Of a stretch of DNA of 64,000 bases, positions 53,230-63,427 are shown piece by piece; within the stretch, counting starts at the first letter, position 1; every line of letters begins with the position of its first letter. Origin of the DNA: Mesostigma viride (Eukaryota > Streptophyta > Mesostigmatophyceae > Mesostigmatales > Mesostigmataceae). The translations under genes were made by a program, and so were the position numbers. Location: assembly GCA_009746045.1 (NCBI GenBank), contig RPFO01000595.1:741510-805509 (forward strand), in the 5' to 3' direction. The notes beneath the pieces are model-generated. The model was not told the DNA's origin, did no database searches, and saw only the letters and a program-made list of their open reading frames with translations.

Positions 53230-54084
53230 CGTGCTTCGTGCATCGCGACTCAGGGCCTGACAAGCTGCGGCCGAGACCAATGCCGAACACACCCATGCTC
53301 AGAGCACATTGCGGATGCCAGGCACACCGCGTTTGCCATGGAACACATGGGTAGACGCTTCGTAAACGTGACAACGAATGACCCGCTGAGATCCCCACAC
53401 TTGCAAGCGCACGGGAAAGGCGGCACACTTACGTTTCATAGATTAGCCGGGGCGAGATAGTAGCTCGTTTGCCTAGCCGTCATTAAGCCTATAGGCGTTC
53501 CAAGAAACGCATGAAATTTCTCTACCAGTACCGGTGGCGCACTATCGGTCTATGATCGCAGAAACTTCTCTTGAAGGGGCCTTACACTGTCGTGCATGTA
53601 ACCACGGAGCTTGAATGGTGGCATGACAACGAAAGAAAGTTTTCCTTAAGCCCGACCTCCCCTCCCGCATTCCACTGGTGATATTACAGCTGTTATAATT
53701 CCTGGAGCTAAAAACATGCGGAAAACATGCTGGGCGAGTCCTGTCAAAATTAAAAACCAACAGACTTAATTGACAGCGCCGTTTAAACGACAGCAAGAGC
53801 TTCCATGCCATCGAACACTGCCCGAGGTTGGTCTAATTTAAAGACTAAGCCTGCCGTCTCAGAAAAAAATGTTCTATGCTCGGAGTCCACGGAATCAGGA
53901 AGTCGGCCCGCAGGTGCCGTACAGATCCGGTAGTGACTCGTGAAGTGAAAGATTTGGGCAGATTTGGGCAGATCGGGTTTGGTCGATCCGGTCCTGGATC
54001 AGTCCGTACGCTGAAATTTGCGCGCCGTCCGTTGTACTTGAATTTTCAAGGGAAACGAATGTTGCCTCTTTCGGTAATGCAATG

Positions 54085-55245
54085 CCTCAGGTGTCCTCTG
54101 ATCTAAAGGATCCCTCCTTCTCCTCTGTTTCTTTATCTGAGCATGACCGTTCTTGTGCTCAAGCTTACTTAGATGATATTCTTATTTACTCTCCTGATTT
54201 TGAAACGCACCTACGTGATTTAAAGAAAGTATTAGAAATAATGGCTGAAAATTCTTTGTGGGCGCGCCGTGCTAAAGTGCGTTCGGGTAGGAGTGTCCCA
54301 TTTTTAGGGCACGTTCTGTCAGATGCCGGGGTCGCTACCGACCCGGATAAAACTAAGTCAATTCAGGAATGGCCTACTCCTACCGACGTTAAAGGTGTAC
54401 GTAGTTTCCTAGGAATTGCTTCTTACTATAGGCGTTTTATCCCGCGTTTCGCCACTATAGCAGCCCCTATTAATCATTTATTAAAGAAGGATATCCCCTT
54501 TGTTTGGAGTAGTGAGTGTCAGTCTGCTTTTCAGTGCCTAAAATCCCTACTCCTTTCCCCTCCTGTACTCATCCTACCGGATACTACTAAACCCTTTGTT
54601 GTGGCTACAGATGCTAGTAAAGTAGCTATAGGTGGTGTCCTTCTCCAGGATCAGGGTCAGGGCTTACAGCCAATTGAATATATCTCTAGGACAATGCTCC
54701 CTGCGGAGCGTAACTATCCCGTCCACCAGCAGGAACTCTTAGCGGTGGTGTATTGTTGCCACGCGTGGCAGCACTTCCTTAAAGGTGCTCAATTTGATGT
54801 CTGCCTGAATGAACCCTGTGAGCTAGATCCTTATAGGTTAGTTATCCAAACGGATCATCGTCCCCTTACCCATCTTCTCTCCCAACCCAACCTTACCCCT
54901 CGGCAAGCGCGCTGGATGGAATTTTTAGCACAGTTTTCCCCTTTTAAACTTCAGTATGTCAAGGGTGTAGATAACATAGTACCAGATGCACTCTCTCGTC
55001 GTGCAGACTATTCCTTCTTCGAGGACCTTGATGTTCTCAATATTACTCTAGTTCCTACTACTATGGGTGTAACCCCTTATGGTGAACTACCTGATGATGA
55101 TTCCTATGCCTACCTCTTTCATACAGCTGTTCGCATGCCTGATCTCCTTTCTCACGTAGGACTCTCTCTCCCGTGTGAGGCCCTTCCTGTGGCCTCGGTG
55201 GGGGGGGAGGGGAAAATAAAATTTCTATACCGCTTAGCCATATAG
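54085..55245 (+). CDS. pol: Pol of the Gypsy element, part 2 (RT end and RNase H)
   Basis: Begins with the duplicated 115 bp, so YLDDILIYS is encoded again. It continues with the RT connection (FLGHVLSDAGVATDPDK, VRSFLGIASYYRRFIPRF) and RNase H (VVATDASKVAIGGVLLQDQG, NYPVHQQELLAVVY, QTDHRPLTHLL, VKGVDNIVPDALSR). The frame ends at 55245. The integrase frame, offset by -1, is open from 55179, and the switch window contains G8-A-G4 at 55200-55212. Confidence 0.9.
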   Translation, partial: PQVSSDLKDPSFSSVSLSEHDRSCAQAYLDDILIYSPDFETHLRDLKKVLEIMAENSLWARRAKVRSGRSVPFLGHVLSDAGVATDPDKTKSIQEWPTPTDVKGVRSFLGIASYYRRFIPRFATIAAPINHLLKKDIPFVWSSECQSAFQCLKSLLLSPPVLILPDTTKPFVVATDASKVAIGGVLLQDQGQGLQPIEYISRTMLPAERNYPVHQQELLAVVYCCHAWQHFLKGAQFDVCLNEPCELDPYRLVIQTDHRPLTHLLSQPNLTPRQARWMEFLAQFSPFKLQYVKGVDNIVPDALSRRADYSFFEDLDVLNITLVPTTMGVTPYGELPDDDSYAYLFHTAVRMPDLLSHVGLSLPCEALPVASVGGEGKIKFLYRLAI

Positions 55246-56882
55246 CGACTAGGTCAGGAAAGTCTTATGAAAACGTAGTCCCTCTAGGACCTCCCCTTCT
55301 CTTCGGCAAGGCGGTAGGAGATCTCTTTAAACCTGTTCTGGATACTTCTGTAGCGATGCCTACCTCTGATCTTGAACGCCTTATTAGTAGATTTACGGCC
55401 ACTGAGCCGGAAGCATTAGCTGCCATTGCTGCACATCCCCAACAATTAGGCAAGCACCCTTGTAAATTTGTAGGTGGGTTTTTATATGTGCAGATAGCAG
55501 ATTCTCCCCCTCAATGGCGCCTGTATGTCCCTCCTATCTGTCGCTCCTCCTTGCTCTTTGAGTTGCATGACTTAGCTGCTCACCAGGGTGGTAAACGGGT
55601 ACGGGACCTAGTAGCCCGCTCTTATTACTGGCCTTCCCTTTATAAGGATGTGGATGAGTATGTTAGAACTTGTCAATCTTGCCAGGAAATGAAACCCAAT
55701 AATGTAGGACAGATAGCAGAACCTAGGACCTTGCCTGACCCTATCATGCCTTGGGATTCTATCATGATGGATTTTGTAGGACCTTTTAGAAAGAATGATA
55801 GGGGCAATGCCCAAATCCTTGTGTTCATAGATCGTTTTACTCGTATGTGCCATCTTGTGCCATGTCCTTTAGAACTCACCGCACGTGATTGCGCACGCCT
55901 ATACCTCAATAATGTATATAGATATCATGGATTGAGTAGGCAGTTTATTAGTGATAAGGATAAATTATTTACCTCAGATTTTTGGCAGCAGTTTTTCGCT
56001 GCCATCGGTACCAAGGTTACCTACGGTACTGCCTACCACTCCTCCTCCTCTCATTTAGTAGAGCGTCTTAATAGAGTAGTAGAAGAAGCGCTTAGGCACT
56101 ATGTTAATGGCTCGGGTAGTGATTGGGAGGATTATTTATGTTTGGTAGAGTTCTCCCTCAACAATTGTCCCCAAGCTGCGCATGGATATACGCCCTTCTT
56201 CTTAGATACTGGGAGACAGCCCCTTACCCCTACCTCTCTCTTAGCTAGTCCTCTACGGGACAAGGATGATGTGTCCCGAGATACTGTAGAAGGTGTACAG
56301 TCCTTACTAGATAGAATGAAAACTGCTCATGACCACGCGATCTCAGGGTATCAAAAAGCTCAGGCTAAGTACCTTGCTAGGTTGCGTGCCTCCTTAGATA
56401 GACGAGCACCTGAGATAGAAGTAGGAGATCTAGTATTAGTAGAAGGCCCCCGTGTTGGCCGTTTTGCTCATAAGTTTGAAGCAGAACTGAAGGTCAAACT
56501 TAGGCCTGCCTTCTTAGGACCCTTCCATGTGTTGTCTAGGGTAGGAAATTTCTTGTATAAGGTCGATATCCCTACCTCTTGGCAAACGCATTCAAACACC
56601 TTCCATAGGAGCCAGCTTAAACTGTACCACCCTAGTACGTTCGCTGGCAGGGAGTTAGCGCCTGCCCCTTTAGAGCATAATCCTGACACTGGGGAAGTAG
56701 AAGACGAAGTAGAAAGCATCGTGGCCCATCGAGATATCAAAAAGGGCCGCGGTACCCAGCGTCAGTATAAAGTGAAGTGGATGTATGCTCGTAGTGAAGT
56801 AGATAAGGTTTGGTATACGGAGAGTGAGCTAGATGGGTGTAGTCGCCTGCTGCAGGAATATAAAACCCTGCACAAGCTCTAG
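55200..56882 (+). CDS. int: Integrase with C-terminal chromodomain (Gypsy element)
   Basis: HHCC zinc-binding region (LHDLAAHQGGKRVRDL, CQSCQEMK). The catalytic core has DDE residues in MMDFVGPF, FISDKDKLF and SSSHLVERLNRVVEEAL. A GPF/Y-type module follows (FLGPFHVLSRVGNFLYKVDI). It ends with a chromodomain: VESIVAHRDIKKGRG, QYKVKWMYA, VWYTESEL. The chromodomain makes this a chromovirus; in that family it directs integration to particular chromatin. The final part overlaps the start of the open frame containing the next ORF. Confidence 0.92.
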   Translation, partial: GGGGENKISIPLSHIATRSGKSYENVVPLGPPLLFGKAVGDLFKPVLDTSVAMPTSDLERLISRFTATEPEALAAIAAHPQQLGKHPCKFVGGFLYVQIADSPPQWRLYVPPICRSSLLFELHDLAAHQGGKRVRDLVARSYYWPSLYKDVDEYVRTCQSCQEMKPNNVGQIAEPRTLPDPIMPWDSIMMDFVGPFRKNDRGNAQILVFIDRFTRMCHLVPCPLELTARDCARLYLNNVYRYHGLSRQFISDKDKLFTSDFWQQFFAAIGTKVTYGTAYHSSSSHLVERLNRVVEEALRHYVNGSGSDWEDYLCLVEFSLNNCPQAAHGYTPFFLDTGRQPLTPTSLLASPLRDKDDVSRDTVEGVQSLLDRMKTAHDHAISGYQKAQAKYLARLRASLDRRAPEIEVGDLVLVEGPRVGRFAHKFEAELKVKLRPAFLGPFHVLSRVGNFLYKVDIPTSWQTHSNTFHRSQLKLYHPSTFAGRELAPAPLEHNPDTGEVEDEVESIVAHRDIKKGRGTQRQYKVKWMYARSEVDKVWYTESELDGCSRLLQEYKTLHKL

Positions 56883-56958
56883 TCGTAGGCCTTCTCCTCT
56901 CTTATGTTATGTCTGCTGTCGACGGGTGGTTGGTTGTCCCCTCCCCTCCGCAGCCGTC

Positions 56959-59267
56959 ATGACAGAGCCTACCCCTCCGGCTGAGAGCCCGCTGCCGTCC
57001 CTGCCCCTACCGGACCCTGAGCTGTATTTCGAGGCCCTTCCGGGCCGTTGGGTGTCGCGATCATGTTACCGGGGTGGCGTTGTGCAGCCGGCCCTTCAGG
57101 CCCAACATGCGAGCTTAGTCAGGGCGGCCCTCTTCGGGGTCACGTGGTATGGTCCTTCCCCTGATGAGCCGCACCAGCTTGTCCTGCACGGTTTCGATGA
57201 TGCCGGACACTGTTTGTTGGGGTGTGGTTCCAGCTGTCCCGCCTTGGGGCAGATAGATGCGGTTCTCCGGTGTTGCCGTGTGTTCTCCTACCTCTCCACT
57301 CCTGTGGGCCGTACCTGCCTACGGGAGGTGTTCCCGTGGCTTCCAGCTGAGGGTGATGCTGAGGTAGACGAGAACCCCTGCGACCTTTTACGGGCCGTAG
57401 AGTTCATGGAGATAGCTGATCAGTCGGCGGGACTAGCGGTTAGTGGTCCTACCCCTTCGGGCGCCCCAGCTGAGGTACATTATACTCCAGATTATTCTGC
57501 CTCGAGCGCTGCGTCCGCCTCCTCGGTGTCTGTCCCTCCCTCTCCGGTCCCGTCGTCCCCTCGGTCGACCCGGGATGTCGCAGTGGAGCCTACCCCTTCG
57601 GGTTTGCCTGATCCTCTTTCGGCGACGGTCTCGGCTATGCAGGCTCAGATCCAGTCTTTGACCACGGCGTTTGGGGCCTTCCTTGCGGCCCAGGCGCAGG
57701 TCCCGGCCACGCCGGCTGGATCCGCGCCCCCTACCCCTTCTGTCGCCCCGGCGACTACGGCTTCGCCCGCGCCCCCGCCTGCGCCCGCGGTCGCTGTGGT
57801 TCCGGCGGCTCCTGCGACTCCTGCTGCCTCTGCGCCTGTCACCGCTCTACCTGCGCCTACGCGGGAGTCTCCTGCCCCTGTTAGCTCGCCCTCCGTCGCT
57901 GCTTCCGAGCCTCCTCCCGCTCAGGCGCAGACGTCGCGGGGTTTCTTTGGCGATACTAGCGGCTTCCCAGACTTTGGGAGGGTGGTCCTCCGCAGAGGAT
58001 TCCGGTTCCTGACTGGGGCCTGGATGGTAGTCAATCTTATGCAGGACTGCCTGTCCCTACGGGCCCCATTTTCAACATGTGGCCTGAGGGTGCACCGGCA
58101 ACGGAGACCGGCGCGCCTGCGTCGTTGGTGGGTCCGTCACGGCCCTCTCTGGCTTCAGGTCCGGCGCGACCTCCTGTTTTACCAGTGCCCCCTGCGTCGG
58201 TGTCGGCTCCTGCCCCTGCGTCAGCCCCTGCTCCGGTCCCTCCTCCTTCGGCCTCGCGGTCTTGGCCGCGGTTGTTCGGTCCACCGGTCAGGATCCTCGC
58301 GCCACCCGCGCTGCCGATTCCCTCAGGGAGTTGTCCCAGGGTGATCGGGACAGGGCTCCTTCTGTGGTGCACGCGACGCCGGAGTCGCGTGACACGCCCA
58401 TTCCGGGGTATGGTATGTCCGCACTCGCCTGCCGACAGTGTGACCTGCCGCGCGCCTCTGCTGAGCTTGCCATCTCTCCCATGTCCTATGGGTTCTCCCA
58501 GGTGTGTCGGGCGCCCCGGGATCGTGGCCTACCCATTGAGACTGATCGGCCTCCGTTCGACATGGTTATTTTAGCTGATCCGGTGTTCGAGGGTGAGATC
58601 CTGGTCCGGCGCGTCCTGTATCGCTGGGCGAGGCGCCACAACGACTTGGACACCTACGGTGGGTTTCAGTGGGCTTACCCTCCCCCTCTGGGCATTATGG
58701 CTTCGGATGCCCTTACAGTAGAGTTTCCTGCGGTGCCGGGTGCGGCGTACACTACGGTCCTCCAGCCCATCCTTGAGTGGGATGCCCGCCGCCCGGCCTA
58801 TCCCGGGCCAGGGTCTAGACTCCCGCGGTCACCCTCCTCCTCGTGCCAGCGACTACCTAGAGACATTCGGGTCGCGACAGTGTGTTCGTCGGTGGCGCTC
58901 CCGCGAGATTCGGCACATCCGGTTGTGGCCGTCCAACGTGGAGCCCCTGGTGGACCTGTTCTTCCCGACGGGTCTGCGCCCTCGGATTCGGTATCATTGC
59001 CTCCTCCTGCGGGCCCTTTGCCTGATCGCGGTAGAGCCTTTCCTTCGCCTCTTTGCCTGTGGCTTTCTGGACTGGGCCCGTGGCCAGGTCGTCCTCACGC
59101 AGCATAGGTATTACTGGGCCTTCCTGGGCCTCTTTCCTGACGGCGTGTGGGCCGATGTTTTCCTCACTGTAGATAGGCATGACAATGTTGAGGATGTGGC
59201 TCACTACCAGGCCTACCTGGAGGTCCTGCTGGCCTCTCGTGGCACTTACCAGACGGATGGCCACTAG
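56959..59267 (+). CDS. Post-integrase ORF of the Gypsy element, unrecognised, in three frame segments
   Basis: Starts MTEPTPPAESPLPSLPLPDP after a short gap from integrase. The first segment (to about 57985) has a structured N terminus (YFEALPGRWVSRSCYRGGVV, LFGVTWYGPSPDEP) and a long Pro/Ala/Ser-rich region. The frame then shifts near 57990, 58260 and 58810. The C-terminal segment reads LWPSNVEPLVDLFFPTGLRP, LALD-free hydrophobic helices and HRYYWAFLGLFPDGVW to a TAG at 59267. No membrane-fusion signature, so I do not call it env. Because the LTRs look identical, the frame changes may be sequencing errors, splicing or recent damage. Confidence 0.55.
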
Positions 59268-59631
59268 ATAGAGGGCCTTAGGCCCGACCTGAGGGTGTTG
59301 TCCCTCCGGTATGTAGAGTCGCCCTCATATTCTGGCCAGTTGGTTGGCTGTTCTTGGTCCTTAGCGCTGATGTGTTTACTCTGTGTGTCCTGCCCAGTGC
59401 CGTCCCCCCGGCCAGGACTCCGTTCCAGGCAGTTAGGGGAACCTACCACCAGGCTTGGTGCTGGCTAACCCTACACCACCCGGCGTGGTGGTGGAGACCG
59501 TGTGAACTATTGGTGCTTTGTATCTGGGATGGTCTATCGATTGTGTTGGTGTGTGCTGGGTGCGTTAGGATTATTTTCCTACCCCTCTGGTTCCCTCCTC
59601 TCTGCGTAGGGAGAGGGCTCCCTACCTTTTG

Positions 59632-59642
59632 TGGGGGGGAGG
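59632..59642 (+). promoter_or_regulatory. 3' polypurine tract of the Gypsy element
   Basis: TGGGGGGGAGG directly abuts the 3' LTR (TGTTACG), the position of the plus-strand primer. Confidence 0.8.
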
Positions 59643-60214
59643 TGTTACGTCGCGTAACAATTCGTTGTAGTTACGGACGTAAATTAGGTCCTTGGCCTCG
59701 GTTGTTCCTAGGTTACGTGCAGTTCTAGTCTGGACATGATTGTCCCCGTAACAGTACTGTGGTATATTGGGTGCCTTTGGGCGCCGCGCCGCGTACTATA
59801 TTAGTGGTCCTTATCCTTTTGTAGAATGTAGTGGACCGGCGTGCATCTGTGCACCTGCCTGTGTTTCTGTGGTTCTGCAGGCGAGGGCCAGGTCGGCCCG
59901 AGCCTGTTGGACCGTTGGTGACCATTTATGCACGTTCCACTCCTTGTGTGGTTACTCGGCGTGTGTTAAGTGAATTGACACATTTAGGCTTGGGTCACGG
60001 CAGTGTAGTTGTGTTTCCTTCCTCTATTCCTGGAGTATACGGGTTTTGGTAAATGGTTGTATGGCGTATTATAGCAACACTTACGTTAATGCATTGAGAT
60101 CAGCTCCGTCACGTTCGTCTTTCGCCAGAGGGTTAAGTAGAGGAGGCCTGACCAGTTTAGGTAGTATCAGGCCCATTAGAGGTAGAGGTGGAGGTAGATA
60201 TCCGCGGCGTAACA
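59643..60214 (+). repeat. 3' LTR of the Gypsy element (intact, 572 bp)
   Basis: TGTTACG...CGTAACA, followed by the target duplication GTAAG. It serves as the uninterrupted reference for the split 5' LTR. Confidence 0.95.
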
Positions 60215-60219
60215 GTAAG

Positions 60220-61690
60220 TCACGTCACTTCCAAGACTGCACGCAGCACAGACGACAGGGTCGCAGTGCCAAGAGAACGTGCACGCAAGAACTAGCGTCC
60301 CGGTGTGACCAAGTCACTCATATAGCTTGCTAGGGACGCGTCCAAGTATTCAGCTGCACTGTCACAGCTGAACTGTCAATCAATTGATTACACAGACTCT
60401 GGCACGCCTTTGGCGCGCAGATCTATCAATTGTCCATACGGCTAGTCCTGTGGACCTATCCGTACACTAGTCAGCATCAATTGTCTCATAGGTCCTGGCG
60501 CGCTACAGCACGCCTACCTATCAATTGACCATCAAGTCCTGTACAAGTCCTGTCAACGTCCTGCGGACTATCAAAGTGACACTTGTACATCCTGTGTCCG
60601 TACGCGCCCACAGTGGCGCGCCGGGTACTGTCGGCACAGCCTAGGAAACGTCATAACTTTTACGTTCCTTAACCAAATGAGGCGTTCAAGGTGCCGTTGG
60701 AAGGAGCGTAACAATCTCTATCCATCTAACGTAAATCCTTTACGTTAACTCCAATCCCTTCTTTTCTTTAGGGATCACATCCCCTGCCAGGGACCCTTGA
60801 AGTAGCTTGACATGTCCTTCACTCCAGCTTGAAGCTTGAACAGATGTCTTTAATGGCCAATGCCATTCCCCCAGCCCTTTCTTTTAAGGAACTGGAAAAG
60901 AAACAGATCTGCCACAGGGAAAACCATTCCATGAGAAATGGATAAAAACCTATGGAAGTGGCATTACAGAGTACCACCAGATATTAGAAGCACACAAAAT
61001 TAAATACATACAGGTTAATTCTATGAGGTCTTCTCCAGGAATTGATCCCATCACCTCGGTAGAGCCTCCAGTACAATGACCTTCTGGCGGTGAGTTACAT
61101 TAATCCCAGATACTAATCCCATAAAACCCAGTACATATTCAATATAAGTACAATAAATCCATGACAATTAAAATACCACTTGACAAAGTAAGGCGTATTA
61201 CAATAGTTTGCCTGTCATTCTCTCAACAGGGGTCTATTGGCGCCCGTCTTACGGCGCCCGTCTACTTGCCAGATGGTAAACTGCCACAGCAAACAAATGA
61301 CAAAATGAAAACACATAGGCAACAATTAAATCCTGCCCTGGGGAACTAGGGAAGTCTGAACAGGCAAACACCTGAACAGGCCAGCTTGTAGAAACATAAT
61401 ACCAGGGAATCGAACCCCGCCCTATAAACCCCAGAATAAAGGTTCCCAGACCATTGTGAGAAGTATGTACAAATATACATTTCTTTTAAAATAGAATACA
61501 TGGTCTGTAATGGACCTGTCAACCTTGTGTAGTCAACAGCATGAACCCCAGCCAAAACCTGGCTGTACCTGATTAAAATCAGAGTGAGTGTACCATGGTC
61601 CATGAGCCTTAGTACAGACTAAGATACAGGTATTATGCCAGTCACAATGCTGACACTACCACACAATCTGCTCTCCAATGCCCTATAACC
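60220..61690. other. Non-coding flank
   Basis: No coding exon. It holds two tRNA-like B-box stretches (around 61030-61090 and 61390-61410), perhaps SINE remnants, but neither folds convincingly by eye. The part next to the copia remnant may include its LTR; I could not fix the limits. Confidence 0.4.
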
Positions 61691-61700
61691 AGGCCCCAGC

Positions 61701-62600
61701 TTAGACAGCTTGCTGAGATGGGTCCATCAGAGACTGAAGAACCTTGTATTGCACTGCTGCCTTCTGCACTAGCTTGGTCAAAGCATCAGCAGGATTGTCA
61801 ACCCCAGGGATATGCTCAATATTGGCCAAGGAGGACAATTCCTTAAGAAGGAGATAATCCAAGTCCCTACTTCTGGCCATCTGCCTGTGCACAAACTGCA
61901 CCATCCCCATGGAGTCTGTTTTTAGAAGAGTGGTAACCTGAAGTGGCCAAGGAGTGTTAGAAGTCATCTGATGAAGCAACTCCTTCAGATAAAGGCTTGT
62001 GTGAATGCCTTCACAAATAGCCCTGCATTCTGCCACATCACTGCTGACAGCCACCCGTTTGTGCAGGCGACTAAACCAGCTCACCAAACTCCCCAGGCCT
62101 TCCTGTCTGAGCACAAAGAGCCCTGCAGCCCTGCCCCTGACCTTGGAGACCTGCCTGCTGTCCATTGAGCTATCCACATACAGCTCCATGCAAATGGGTT
62201 GTGATAAATCCACTGCAGACAACAGAATGCCAGATGAAGCCCTGACCTGATCAGCCACCTTGGCAGACCCTAGCTCCACCAGCATGTCATCAGGCAACCT
62301 GGCTATGACCATAAGATCTGGCCTGGAAATGCCTGCCACCCAAGCAACCATGCCCCTCACCATGGGACACAGTGCCTGTGTGATGGTTGGAGGAAGCTTG
62401 CTAATGAGGGTCTCTTGATAATCATTGCCCCCCACCAGCAGCATACGCCACTCCCCCCCTTCTTCACCAGTGTGGCCTCCATGCCCACAAACAGCAGAGG
62501 CTCATTCTCCACCTGCCATTGCTCCCTACCCAGAGGAAACTTGGACTTAATGATGGAGATCAGCTCCTTAAGCCACGACGTGGGAGCTATCTGTCAAGGA
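61701..62600 (-). pseudogene. Copia-type Pol remnant (end of RT and RNase H)
   Basis: Read leftwards it encodes the end of RT (VGMEATLVKKGGEWRMLLVGGND), the linker AWVAGISRPDLM, then a copia RNase H: LYVDSSMDSRQVSKVRGRAA, SSDVAECRAICEG, LKTDSMGMVQFV, HIPGVDNPADALTKLVQKA. It is open for about 300 codons but starts abruptly after a stop near 62598, so the rest of pol is missing. No matching LTR was located. Confidence 0.75.
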
Positions 62601-62876
62601 CATGGTCCTTGTATTTGTACCCACCTGACCTGGCTAGATAGATAGAGGCTCTTGTACAGGAGCCACTGTTCTTTATCCCGTTGGATTTGGCCTACAAATG
62701 AGAAAGTTGTGGCCAGTTTTAGTAATCAGGGATTAGTACCTATGCCAAGTGGATCCTTATAGGCAGCTGACAAATCTGTCTATGTCAGCTGACCTATGAC
62801 ATGTCAGATGAGAATCTATGACAGGACAGCTGACTGATTGACATGTACACTGTGCATGTCAGATGTGGCGCTGATA

Positions 62877-63336
62877 TGTTCACGCCAGATTTACTTCATC
62901 ATCATCAGATCACACATAGAGAGATCTTTTATTAAATAGTTAGATTACTGTGCAGCAGTTACAAGTTAAGACTGTACATCAGTTACAAGATAAGGCTGTA
63001 CAGCAGTTACAAGATAAGATTTATTCTTGTCTAGATCTGATTGGTAGCCTGTACACTGACCTAACCTGATTGGTGGCCTGAGTATTACATGAGAATATTC
63101 CTAGGCACATTCCTAGCCAGCCAATCAGGTCATTCCAGTTTGCTGCCTGTGTTTTTTCCTCGAGTTAATAAAACAACTGAGGAGCCTTGCCAAAGGTACT
63201 CCTCACTATCATTCTGCCTCAAACTGAGTCTCTGTCTCTTTGCTTCCATCCTCCATAGCCTGTACCTGCAAGGACAGGCACATTTGGGTTCCAATCACAA
63301 GCATTGTAGAAGGCAAACCCATTAGTTCTTTCAACA
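62877..63336 (+). repeat. 5' LTR of a copia element (limits tentative)
   Basis: Ends ...TTCAACA just before the primer site; TGTTCACG at 62877 gives matching TGTT/AACA termini. A 29-bp unit (GCAGTTACAAGATAAG) repeats three times at 62951-63020, and AATAAA lies at 63167. The 3' limit is firm; the 5' limit is the best guess. Confidence 0.55.
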
Positions 63337-63348
63337 TGGTATCGGAGG
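63337..63348 (+). promoter_or_regulatory. Copia primer-binding site
   Basis: TGGTATCGGAGG directly follows the LTR. It resembles the usual initiator-Met tRNA site TGGTATCAGAGC of copia elements, with two changes. Confidence 0.7.
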
Positions 63349-63427
63349 TTTGATGCCTACCCTGCATTTGAGGAGCAGAGACATTCATCTGACTACCCCA
63401 GAGACAACACCCAGACCCAGATCAACC

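Larger units (their letters stand above)
50604..54083. mobile_element. TIR DNA element inserted in pol, non-autonomous
   Basis: ATTGCATTACCGAAAG at the left end returns as CTTTCGGTAATGCAAT at the right end (16 bp). Pol sequence 50492-50606 is repeated at 54085-54199, so the insertion came with a duplication of about 115 bp. No transposase recognised in about 3.48 kb. The interior carries a long microsatellite flanked by diverged direct repeats. Superfamily unknown. Confidence 0.75.
36473..60214 (+). mobile_element. Ty3/Gypsy chromovirus with nested insertions
   Basis: LTRs start TGTTACG and end CGTAACA. The 3' LTR is 572 bp (59643-60214). The 5' LTR is the same 572 bp split into 36473-36919, 38661-38702 and 46286-46368 (447 + 42 + 83). 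The element is flanked by GTAAG at 36468-36472 and 60215-60219. Internal order: primer site, small RNase H-type-binding ORF, gag, protease, RT, RNase H, integrase, chromodomain, extra ORF, polypurine tract. I saw no differences between the LTRs, so insertion was recent. Removing the three nested insertions gives an element of about 10.9 kb. Confidence 0.92.
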
